Assembly: GCA_964558465.1 (NCBI GenBank) | Contig: CAZLEF010000134.1 | Location: 1-9,735 of the forward strand | DNA from: JACJYC01 sp964558465 | GTDB taxonomy: Bacteria; Bacteroidota; Bacteroidia; Chitinophagales; Saprospiraceae | Direction: 5' to 3' | Length of the DNA stretch: 9,735 nucleotides | Shown: in pieces, positions 1 through 5,982 of the stretch | How positions within the stretch are numbered: the stretch's first letter is position 1 | Layout: each line of letters opens with the position of its first letter | The notes under the pieces: model-generated | Seen by the model: the letters and a program-made list of their open reading frames with translations, nothing else | Told to the model about the DNA's origin: nothing | Database searches by the model: none | Translations under genes and position numbers: made by a program

Positions 1-56
1 AATCAACGCATCAACAAATCAACGCATCAACAAATCAACGCATCAACAAATCAACA
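1..56. repeat. Tandem repeat, 16-bp unit, 3.5 copies
   Basis: Three perfect copies of AATCAACGCATCAACA (1-16, 17-32, 33-48) are followed by a partial copy at 49-56. Each 16-mer is two related 8-mers (AATCAACG and CATCAACA), so the basic period is 8 bp. The array touches the left edge of the window, so its full length and any inverted partner to the left cannot be seen. It has the same general look as four other intergenic arrays in this window (short unit, dimeric substructure) but shares no sequence with them. No open frame uses it. Confidence 0.9.
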
Positions 57-182
57 ACAGTACCTGCATGGTACACAGCAGCCAGCCGCCTGAGATTTTT
101 CGTCAATTTATCGTATAACAATATACAACCCACACATTTTTCAGGTGTTATTAAAAAAATGAGAATTTTTTTTATAAAAATA

Positions 183-214
183 TTTGATTTCTAGTTCGAT
201 ACACTTTAACTTTG
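183..214 (+). promoter_or_regulatory. Bacteroidota-type promoter for the structured leader and TPR gene
   Basis: A -33 element TTTG (183-186) and a perfect -7 element TAACTTTG (207-214; consensus TAnnTTTG) are separated by exactly 20 bases, the spacing known for the primary sigma factor of Bacteroidota. The DNA immediately upstream (about 136-193) is extremely AT-rich with A and T tracts, which could act as an UP-like element, a common property of strongly expressed RNA genes. The predicted transcription start is near 217-221. The first gene downstream begins only at 680, so the transcript would carry about 460 nt of untranslated RNA, or a separate RNA would end before the gene. Confidence 0.75.
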
Positions 215-217
215 TCA

Positions 218-679
218 TTACGTCTCACGAAATTAAAGGCGGCACTCCAATTTGTTTAAGCGGCTTTATCTTCCGCTTATTCAAAATGAACTGTAGAATA
301 ATTGAACAACCTTGTCAGAGCGACTGAAGTGGAGCATCATTCTTAAAATGATGCCGTGTTTTCCTTACCTGCTGAACTACTTCGCTCTGGGCGCCTGAAC
401 ATGTTACATACCAGGGTGTTCTATTCCAGTGTGTTCCGGAGTTACACCCAGGAAACAGCCAGTTGAACCGGTAAGACCCTTAAAACCAGCCAAAGCGGCT
501 TCTTCATAACAGAAGTCGCGGGGATCGGTGTCCACCGACCGGACATTTTCCCGGAAGGCTGCCCTTTGAAAGGAAAATGTTGAGAAAAAGGGCGCTGTTC
601 ATCCGTCCGCCGGGCCTGACCACCTGGCGGCGAATGATAATGTAAAGGCAAATTTTGAAGAATTATAAAAGAGAGCGAG
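218..679 (+). ncRNA. Candidate structured RNA (long 5' leader or small RNA) upstream of the TPR gene
   Basis: This 460-nt stretch has no convincing protein frame but holds a dense series of strong helices. (1) TAAGCGG 257-263 with CCGCTTA 273-279, extended by TTTG/CAAA across a 2x2 internal loop. (2) CAGAGCGA 315-322 with TCGCTCTG 382-389, enclosing GCATCAT/ATGATGC at about 333-353. (3) GGGTGT 414-419 with ACACCC 444-449, plus two more G-C pairs outside an A-A mismatch. (4) GCGGCTTCT 495-503 with AGAAGTCGC 511-519. (5) TCGGT/ACCGA at 525-538. (6) ACATTTTCC 543-551 with GGAAAATGT 572-580, interleaved with GCCCTTT 561-567/AAAGGGC 587-593. (7) CCGCCGGG 607-614 with CCTGGCGG 623-630. No U-tract follows the last helix, so an intrinsic terminator is not evident and read-through into the TPR gene is likely. 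I looked for hallmarks of tmRNA, RNase P RNA, SRP RNA and tRNA and found none; 6S RNA is unlikely because the region is about 460 nt. It resembles no RNA family I can name. A cis-regulatory leader and an independent RNA are both possible. Confidence 0.45.
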
Positions 680-1639
680 ATGACCACTCTACACAAAGCC
701 ATCTTCTGCGGGAGGCTGGAATTTGGCAACGAGCGCACTTTTGAGCAGGCTCAGAAAATGTTTGAACATTGGCGGGAAAACCATTACAGGGGGTTGATCC
801 TTTTTAAAGGAGAAGACGTTTTTTCCCTTGAACAAATGGCATTGGATATCCCGCGCCTGATCGTCCAGTCAGCCGACCGGCAGTGGCACAATACCGTCAA
901 CCTGCTCCGTCAGGTTTCGGAATACGCCGTTGCCGGGGATATTTCGGCCTGGATATCCGACAACGGCCTGATCCTCAAACATGCAGTCATCGAGCCGGAA
1001 GGTGATAAAACCGCCACCCAAAGTTATTTGCAGGGGCGCAAACTGGTCACCGTGGAGGGCAAAGAAGCGGAAGCCCAGGAGGCGTTGAGCCGGGCCATCG
1101 AAAAATTCGAACGCCACGCCCTGGCCTACGAACGCCGCGGATACGTCAATTACCGCCTCCGCAATTTCAAGGATGCGATTTACGATTATACCCGGAGCAT
1201 CGGGATCAACGAAGCCAATCCGGAGCCCTATTACGGCCGTGCCCTGGTGCATATCACACAAAATAATTTTGAGTCCGCTATCGCCGACCTCAGCCTTGCC
1301 ATCGAAAAAGCCATCGCCCTCCAACCTATTTACTGGACGGCGCGCCGCGTCAAAGCGGAATGCCATTTCAACCTGAAAGATTTTGCCGCCGCAGCCAAAG
1401 AACTGAAATTGTTCACCACCCGGAAATTTCTCAAGGAAGATCCCAATTACAACTGGCGCCGCAAAGCGTTTTACCAATATGGCAAATCACTGATCGCCAT
1501 CGGCCAGAAAGACGAAGCGCTGAAAGCCCTGCAACAGGCAGCCGCCCTGCCCGTCGGTGAAAGTAAAGTGAGCAATGAAGATATTCAGGCGCTGATCGAC
1601 CAGTTGCCATCGGGGAAGAAGGCTTCGGCTGTGGCGTAG
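680..1639 (+). CDS. Cytoplasmic tetratricopeptide-repeat protein
   Basis: A 319-residue protein with no signal peptide or membrane segment. Residues 1-110 form a non-TPR N-terminal region I cannot assign (it begins MTTLHKAIFCGRLEF). From about residue 112 there are roughly five helix-turn-helix repeats of TPR type: near 112-145, 146-179 (AYERRGYVNYRLRNFKDAIY, with the typical G/Y/A spacing), 181-214, 217-245 and 261-294. TPRs are scaffolds for protein-protein contacts, so a partner is expected but none is shown. The start at 680 follows an AG-rich stretch (GAGAGCGAG) directly before ATG, and no in-frame alternative is better. It is the first gene behind the promoter at 183-214 and a 460-nt structured leader, an unusually long untranslated region for a housekeeping gene. 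Its stop lies only 3 bp from the stop of the convergent DUF1501 gene. I believe similar proteins occur widely in Cytophagia and Saprospiria, but that is recollection, not a search. Confidence 0.85.
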   Translation: MTTLHKAIFCGRLEFGNERTFEQAQKMFEHWRENHYRGLILFKGEDVFSLEQMALDIPRLIVQSADRQWHNTVNLLRQVSEYAVAGDISAWISDNGLILKHAVIEPEGDKTATQSYLQGRKLVTVEGKEAEAQEALSRAIEKFERHALAYERRGYVNYRLRNFKDAIYDYTRSIGINEANPEPYYGRALVHITQNNFESAIADLSLAIEKAIALQPIYWTARRVKAECHFNLKDFAAAAKELKLFTTRKFLKEDPNYNWRRKAFYQYGKSLIAIGQKDEALKALQQAAALPVGESKVSNEDIQALIDQLPSGKKASAVA

Positions 1640-1642
1640 CAT

Positions 1643-2842
1643 TTATAAAAACCCCATCTCTTCAAAATTTCCTTGCATGACAGATTTGGCGTCTGCCTCC
1701 AGCCATTTGTCCAGGATATTGGCGTAAACCTGCCTGAAATCCACTTCGTACACCAGGTCGTCGTTGTCGAGGTTCGACAGGTCCGGGGCTTTGTTGTAAC
1801 AACCTGCCTGTTTTAATCCGCCGCTGATGAGGAAGATATTGTTGGCCGTGCCGTGATCTGTCCCCCGGCTGCCGTTTTCACGAGCCCTGCGCCCGAACTC
1901 TGAAAAGGTCATCACCAATACGTCATTCATCAATCCGTTCTTTTTCATATCCGACACAAAGGCTTTCATGGCCTGTGCGTATTGCTGCAGGAGCCTTTCC
2001 TGCCGGCCTTTCTGGTTGGCATGGGTATCAAACCCCGTGAGGCTCACATAAAAGATCCGGGTATCCGTATCCGCCAGGATCAGTTCAGTTACCTGACGCA
2101 TATCCTGCCCGAAGGGGGTGATGGGATAATCGCCATCCGCCTGTTTGATCTGCGCCTGCTGCAACAGATAATCCGCCGAGGATTGGGTATCGACCAGCAT
2201 CTTGTACAGGTAGGCCGCATTTTCGTTGGCGTGGTTGTGGACCTCCTCGTAATTGGCCAGGGCTTTCAACAGGCGGTTGTCGGTATTGCGGCGGAGTTGC
2301 TCGGGGCTGCTCATGGCAAATCCGCTCCGTTGTTCGCCTTTCAGGGCCAGGCTCAGGCCGTCGTCCATTTCCAGGGCGTGGTAAGGCCGTTCGCAGCCGG
2401 CGCATTCGCTGTCGAGGTAACGCCCCAGCCAGCCTGTTTGCCAGTAATCGTCGCTGGGGCTCGCTGTATGCCAGATGTCCATCGACCGGAAGTGCGACCG
2501 GTCGGGGTTTGGATACCCGACATTGCCGACAATACCCAGGAGGCCCTCGTCGTAGAGCGATTTCAGGTCGGTCATCACCGGGTTCAGGGCCAGTTCGTCG
2601 TTCAGACGCAAGGCTTCCGGCTTCGGCACGGCCAGGTTGGGCCGCAGGTTGTAGTAGATATCGTTTTCGAAGGGTACCACGGTATTCAACCCATCGTTTC
2701 CTCCTGAAAACTGGACCACCACCAGGATTTTACCCGCCCGGCTGGCATAGCGGTTCCGGGGCGCAAACCCCTGCAAAAATGCAGGCGCCATCAGGGTTGC
2801 GGAGGCCAGGGCGGCGTGTTTTATAAAGGATCTTCTTTTCAT
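1643..2842 (-). CDS. DUF1501 family protein, Tat-exported
   Basis: A 399-residue protein starting MKRRSFIKHAALASATLMAP, a twin-arginine signal (RRSFIK followed by a short hydrophobic stretch), so it is probably exported folded. The mature part has the DUF1501 hallmarks: FSGGNDGLNTVVPF (residues 45-58), RSHFRSMDIWHTA (115-127), FDTH (271-274), and SEFGRRARENGSRGTDHGTAN (314-334) with the conserved D-H pair expected at a metal site. DUF1501 belongs to the alkaline phosphatase/sulfatase-like superfamily; no substrate is established, so I name only the family. It is the second gene of a minus-strand pair behind DUF1800, an association seen in many Bacteroidota and Planctomycetota. The gap between them is 152 bp and filled with a palindromic repeat. 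There is no Shine-Dalgarno site. Instead a five-codon mini-frame (ATG at 2854-2856) ends in a TGA that overlaps this gene's ATG as ATGA. Confidence 0.93.
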   Translation of the reverse strand: MKRRSFIKHAALASATLMAPAFLQGFAPRNRYASRAGKILVVVQFSGGNDGLNTVVPFENDIYYNLRPNLAVPKPEALRLNDELALNPVMTDLKSLYDEGLLGIVGNVGYPNPDRSHFRSMDIWHTASPSDDYWQTGWLGRYLDSECAGCERPYHALEMDDGLSLALKGEQRSGFAMSSPEQLRRNTDNRLLKALANYEEVHNHANENAAYLYKMLVDTQSSADYLLQQAQIKQADGDYPITPFGQDMRQVTELILADTDTRIFYVSLTGFDTHANQKGRQERLLQQYAQAMKAFVSDMKKNGLMNDVLVMTFSEFGRRARENGSRGTDHGTANNIFLISGGLKQAGCYNKAPDLSNLDNDDLVYEVDFRQVYANILDKWLEADAKSVMQGNFEEMGFL

Positions 2843-2850
2843 TTTTTTTG

Positions 2851-2980
2851 GTTCATGATGGTTTATGGTTGTTCATGATGGTTTATGGTTGTTCATGATG
2901 GTTTATGGTTGTTCATGATCGTTGACGGGCGTTAACTACAATAAACTACAATGAACCACAATGAACTACAATAAACTACA
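2851..2980. repeat. Palindromic array of 10-bp units between DUF1800 and DUF1501
   Basis: From 2851 to 2920 a 20-bp unit (GTTCATGATGGTTTATGGTT) is repeated 3.5 times; it consists of two related 10-mers (consensus GTTyATgrTk). After a centre at about 2921-2933 the array continues to about 2980 as 10-mers of AACTACAATA / AACTACAATG / AACCACAATG, which are the same kind of unit on the opposite strand (reverse complement GTTyATTGTr). A 43-base left arm (2881-2923) aligns with the reverse complement of the right arm (2934-2976) without gaps, with roughly three quarters identity. The RNA of the DUF1800-DUF1501 transcript could therefore fold into one long imperfect hairpin that starts just after the DUF1800 stop codon at 2995. 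It could affect processing or relative expression of the two genes. Confidence 0.9.
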
Positions 2981-2994
2981 GAACTAAAACCAGT

Positions 2995-4389
2995 CTACGC
3001 CAACTGGTATTCCGGCAGCGACATCAGCGCCGCCACCGATTTCCTGAAAAATGCATCATCGCCGGGCTCCTCAATGGCATCGGCCAATTCGCTGAGGGGC
3101 AGTTTGGGCGGCAGGATGAAGAGGTAATCCGCAAGCGAATGCAGGATCGTTACCCTGTCTTGCCCTTTTGCAATGGATTGAAGCGGCTGCAGATTGGCCT
3201 CCGCGCTGAATTTCCGGAAAGCTCCACCTCGTTCTGCCGCCTCCGGGTCGTCTTTAAGCCGGAGATTTACCTCCCGCGCCCCCAGGACAAAAGCGCCCAG
3301 GTTGAGCCGCGTCATCAGGGTAGCGTTGTCGATCCAGGCTTTACCGCCCGGCCACCCGGCTACATTGGGCGGATGGAAAAGCAACTGGCCCAGGCTGCGC
3401 TGGACGAATGCGGGCGCCAGTTCGTTCAGGAATTTCAGCTCCAGCGCCTGTACGATGCCCGCCATCAGGTCGACCGGCGATTTGATCCGATTGCCGATGT
3501 TTTCCGGGGCGTAAAACCAGTCGGAGGTAAAGATCTTCAGCAGGAGTTTTTCGGTATGATATCCGGAATCGAAGTAAAACCGGGCCAGTTCCCGGACGAT
3601 CTCCTCATCGGCAGTTTCGTTCACAAAAAAGCGATAAAACTTGCGGCAGAGGAATTCGGCCGTTTCCCGTTTTTCGAGCAGGACGTCGATGATGTCCTCC
3701 CCGTTGAAATAGCCGGTTTTGCCCATAAACGTCTTTTTGCCGAAGTCGTGCTGGCCGCGCCGGAAAACAAATTCTCCCAGCAGGTTGCTCGACCAGCCGG
3801 TGAACGCCCGGGCTGCTTCCTTCACATCGGTTTCGGTATAATGCCCCCTGCCGATGGTGAAGAGTTCCATCAGTTCCCGGGCGAAATTTTCGTTAGGCTG
3901 ATCTTTGCGGTTTTGCTGGTTGTTGAGATAACGGATCATGGAAGGGTCGCGGGCGACGGCCAGCAGCAGGTCGCGGAAAGGACCCAGAGCATGCCGGCGC
4001 AACGTGTTGAGCTGGTTGATCGCCAGGGTATAGGCGTTGGATTCGCAGGCGAAATGGCCGTGCCAGAACAGCGTGACGCGTTCCATCAGCGCACTCCCGG
4101 AGGGGGACGCCATCCGGCTGATCCATTCAGCCCCCAGAAGGGCCACTTTTTGTATTTCTTTTTGCAGGAACTTCGCCACCATAGCCCCCTTATCAGCACG
4201 ATCGGGACCGCTCATCATTCCCGACAGATCTTCGGCGAGGCCGTCAGAAACCGGCAGTTCGGTCGCTTTCCGGGCCTCACTGAACAATTCTTCCACCGCC
4301 CGGGATACCGGCCAATTCCGTTTTTCCTGCCATTGGGCCGGGCCAAAACCAAAACCGGCGCGGTGATAGAGGTGCTTTATTTTTTCCAT
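2995..4389 (-). CDS. DUF1800 family protein
   Basis: From the ATG at 4387-4389 the product has 464 residues beginning MEKIKHLYHRAGFGFGPAQW, the usual N-terminal motif of DUF1800 (H-L-x-x-R-A-G-F-G). A longer frame could start at a TTG at 4429-4431, but that adds residues before the family's normal start and overlaps a possible -7 promoter element, so I prefer the ATG. Further family motifs: FWHGHF (108-113), RDPSMIRYLNNQQNRKDQPN (147-166), ENFARELMELFTIG (167-180), ARAFTGW (193-199) and HDFGKKTFMG (214-223). The biochemical role of DUF1800 is unknown. It is repeatedly found beside DUF1501, as here, and the two probably work together on an extracytoplasmic substrate. No clear signal peptide is visible at its own N-terminus. 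The stop is TAG at 2995-2997, followed directly by the palindromic array. Confidence 0.92.
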   Translation of the reverse strand: MEKIKHLYHRAGFGFGPAQWQEKRNWPVSRAVEELFSEARKATELPVSDGLAEDLSGMMSGPDRADKGAMVAKFLQKEIQKVALLGAEWISRMASPSGSALMERVTLFWHGHFACESNAYTLAINQLNTLRRHALGPFRDLLLAVARDPSMIRYLNNQQNRKDQPNENFARELMELFTIGRGHYTETDVKEAARAFTGWSSNLLGEFVFRRGQHDFGKKTFMGKTGYFNGEDIIDVLLEKRETAEFLCRKFYRFFVNETADEEIVRELARFYFDSGYHTEKLLLKIFTSDWFYAPENIGNRIKSPVDLMAGIVQALELKFLNELAPAFVQRSLGQLLFHPPNVAGWPGGKAWIDNATLMTRLNLGAFVLGAREVNLRLKDDPEAAERGGAFRKFSAEANLQPLQSIAKGQDRVTILHSLADYLFILPPKLPLSELADAIEEPGDDAFFRKSVAALMSLPEYQLA

Positions 4390-4428
4390 TTGTATCTGGA
4401 TTATGCCAGGTTGGACTGTTGTGAAATC

Positions 4429-4436
4429 CAAAGGTT
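4429..4436 (-). promoter_or_regulatory. Possible -7 element for DUF1800
   Basis: Read on the minus strand this is AACCTTTG, matching TAnnTTTG at five of six fixed positions. It would start RNA near 4425, leaving a leader of about 35 nt before the ATG at 4389. No good -33 element is found 20 bases upstream, where the CT-rich tandem array lies, so the call is weak. Confidence 0.3.
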
Positions 4437-4445
4437 TAATGATTG

Positions 4446-4495
4446 CCCCCTCTCACCCTCTCACCCTCTCTCACCGCTCTCACCGCTCTCACCCA
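4446..4495. repeat. Pyrimidine-rich tandem array between divergent genes
   Basis: A run of 8-10 bp units on the plus strand: CCCTCTCA, CCCTCTCA, CCCTCTCTCA, CCGCTCTCA, CCGCTCTCA. Unit length varies by CT insertions and by a C-to-CG change, so the array is degenerate. It is almost pure pyrimidine on one strand, apart from one A per unit and an occasional G. It lies between the divergent DUF1800 and thioredoxin-like genes, about 25 bp upstream of the latter's -33 element. Unlike three other arrays here, I see no inverted partner. Confidence 0.85.
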
Positions 4496-4520
4496 TTCGC
4501 CGACCAGAGGTCGGGCGCTA

Positions 4521-4552
4521 CTTGCATACGTCCCCCAAATACACGAACTTTG
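4521..4552 (+). promoter_or_regulatory. Promoter of the thioredoxin-like gene
   Basis: CTTG (4521-4524) and GAACTTTG (4545-4552) are exactly 20 bases apart and match the Bacteroidota -33/-7 pattern with one mismatch in each. The start of RNA would be about 4556-4560, giving a leader of some 30 nt to the ATG at 4591. This supports that ATG over the long open frame that extends upstream across the DUF1800 gene. Confidence 0.6.
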
Positions 4553-4590
4553 CGTTTCACCATTGCTCACTCCGTTTCAATCATACAACC

Positions 4591-5763
4591 ATGAAAAAAA
4601 TCACTTTGCTGGCTTTCTTTTGCGCCGCTCTTTTTTCCGTCAACGCACAGGGGATCGAATTTTTTAAAGGCAGTTGGGAAGAAGCCGTCGCCGAGGCCAA
4701 AAAGCAGGACAAGATCATCTTTGTCGACGCTTTTGCGGCGTGGTGCGGCCCCTGCAAGGCCATGGCCAAGAATGTTTTCCCGGATTCGCGGGTCGGTGAA
4801 TTTTACAATGCCAATTTCATCAATATCCAGTGGGACGTGGAAAAGGATCCCGAGGGCGTCAAATTCCGGAAAAAATACCCGGTGTCGGCTTTCCCCACCT
4901 TGTATTATATTGACTATACCGGGGAGGTTGTCCAAAACCTGAAGGGCGCGCAGGATTCCGAAAGGTTCATCCAGACCGGCCAGAACGCGCTGTCAAAAGT
5001 GGACCGAAGCGCCCTGTTTGCGGCCGAATACGACAAGGGCAACCGCGACCCTGAACTGGTGTACAACTACATCAAGGCGCTGAACAAGGTGGGCAAACCC
5101 AGTTTGCCTGTCACCAACGCCTACCTGCGGGAACAAAAAGACCTCAGCGCCGACGCCAGCCTGAGGATCATCCTGGAAGGAACGGCTGAAGCGGATTCCC
5201 GGGTTTTTGACCTGCTGATCGAAAACCGGAAAGCCGTGGAAAGGGTTGCTTCAGAGCAAGCTGTGCGGGACAAGATCCTGTCCGCCTGCCAGGCCACTGC
5301 CAAAAAAGGGATTTCTTTCCAGAACAAAGAGCTGCTGGAAACCGCCAAATCCCTGATGAAAAAACACGATCCCGCCCGGGCTGAAGCCTTCGCCATTGAA
5401 ACGGATATGGACTATGCCCTCGACCAGCGGGACTCAAAAACCTTTTTGTCGACCAGCAAGGATTTTATGAACAAAGTGGCCGGCCATAATCCATCCGAAT
5501 ACCTGCGCCTTTCCAATATCGCGATGGCGACTTTCCCGAAAGACAACCGGGCCGTGAAACAGGCGGAGGATTTTGCCAAAGAGGCAGCCGAGCGCGGCAA
5601 TACCTATGAATACTACTACCATTATGCTCAATTGCTGCAACGCCTGGGTAAGAACAAAGAAGCGATAGATGCCGCCTACAAAGCCCTGGATCTGGCCAAG
5701 GACAAAAATCAGGCGGTGCAGAAAATGATTGAATTGTTTATTCAGCGGATAGGGGAAGGTTGA
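4591..5763 (+). CDS. Secreted thioredoxin-fold protein with helical C-terminal extension
   Basis: A 390-residue protein. Residues 1-19 are a Sec signal peptide (MKKITLLAFFCAALFSVNA, likely cut before Q20). Residues about 22-130 are a thioredoxin fold with the active site W51-C52-G53-P54-C55 and the cis-proline at P102 (SAFPTLYYID). Both cysteines are present, so it should be redox-active in the periplasm as a disulfide reductase or isomerase. The remaining 260 residues are helical, ending in a TPR-like pair (about 335-375: YEYYYHYAQLLQRLGKNKEA), probably for partner or client binding. The same frame is open far upstream, but the signal peptide, the promoter at 4521-4552 and the family layout all place the start at 4591. 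It is transcribed divergently from DUF1800. A long hairpin begins immediately after the stop codon. A specific Dsb-type name is not justified. Confidence 0.92.
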   Translation: MKKITLLAFFCAALFSVNAQGIEFFKGSWEEAVAEAKKQDKIIFVDAFAAWCGPCKAMAKNVFPDSRVGEFYNANFINIQWDVEKDPEGVKFRKKYPVSAFPTLYYIDYTGEVVQNLKGAQDSERFIQTGQNALSKVDRSALFAAEYDKGNRDPELVYNYIKALNKVGKPSLPVTNAYLREQKDLSADASLRIILEGTAEADSRVFDLLIENRKAVERVASEQAVRDKILSACQATAKKGISFQNKELLETAKSLMKKHDPARAEAFAIETDMDYALDQRDSKTFLSTSKDFMNKVAGHNPSEYLRLSNIAMATFPKDNRAVKQAEDFAKEAAERGNTYEYYYHYAQLLQRLGKNKEAIDAAYKALDLAKDKNQAVQKMIELFIQRIGEG

Positions 5764-5869
5764 TACCACTAAGGACACTGAGAACACAAAGGACACTAAG
5801 GACACTAAGGACACTAAGGATACTGAGGATAAGATAGCGGCTTAGTGTTTCTAAGTGTCCTTAGCGGTA
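5764..5869. repeat. 9-bp tandem array folded back into a long hairpin
   Basis: Seven consecutive 9-mers run from 5771 to 5833, four of them exactly AAGGACACT and the others variants (GAGAACACA, AAGGATACT, GAGGATAAG). At about 5841-5869 the unit reappears on the opposite strand. Bases 5764-5791 pair with 5841-5869: about 25 pairs, three mismatches and a one-base bulge, including an 11-bp perfect helix (5769-5779 with 5854-5864). The hairpin starts at the base right after the TGA of the thioredoxin-like gene. It is followed by A rather than T residues, so it is not a standard intrinsic terminator; protection of the mRNA 3' end or factor-dependent termination is possible. Confidence 0.92.
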
Positions 5870-5927
5870 AAAAAATCAGGTGGCCTGCCTTTCTTCCATT
5901 TTTTTCAGAAATTATTGAAAATCATGC

Positions 5928-5959
5928 TTTCGCCGGTCAACCGAAAAACCATATCTTTG
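5928..5959 (+). promoter_or_regulatory. Promoter of mqnC
   Basis: TTTC (5928-5931, one mismatch to TTTG) and a perfect -7 element TATCTTTG (5952-5959) are 20 bases apart. RNA would start at about 5962-5966, only some 20 nt before the ATG at 5983, which makes any start codon upstream of 5960 unlikely. Confidence 0.65.
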
Positions 5960-5982
5960 TTAATGAAAAAAAGTCAAAGGGT

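Noticed and set aside
151..175. Intrinsic terminator from A-run and T-run at the left
   Set aside because: The stem would be only A-T pairs; it fits better as an AT-rich upstream promoter tract.
401..466. Short frame in the leader (21 codons) as a regulatory leader peptide
   Set aside because: No ribosome-binding site, no run of a single amino acid, and it overlaps a strong hairpin; kept only as part of the structured RNA.
607..632. Intrinsic terminator of the leader RNA
   Set aside because: The stem is strong, but the following bases are AATGATAATG with no T-run.
218..679. Leader as a known RNA: tmRNA, RNase P RNA or SRP RNA
   Set aside because: No tRNA-like T-arm or tag frame, no GAGGAAAGTCC-type core, and no canonical GGAAGNAGC SRP loop were found.
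869..1477. Minus-strand open frame of 202 codons inside the TPR gene
   Set aside because: Antisense of the TPR repeats; composition and lack of a start context make it unlikely to be coded.
1982..2707. Plus-strand open frame of 241 codons inside DUF1501
   Set aside because: Antisense shadow of a gene with strong family motifs; no promoter, ribosome site or recognisable domain.
4429..4431. TTG start giving DUF1800 14 extra residues
   Set aside because: The extra residues precede the family's normal N-terminus, and the TTG overlaps a possible -7 element; ATG at 4387-4389 is preferred.
3139..4590. Long plus-strand open frame continuous with the thioredoxin-like gene, suggesting an 874-residue fusion protein
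   Set aside because: It is the antisense of DUF1800, runs through the CT repeat, and has a signal peptide, promoter and clear start only at 4591. The openness reflects codon bias in the opposite gene.
5764..5869. CRISPR array
   Set aside because: The units are 9 bp, contiguous and without spacers, and no cas gene is in the window.
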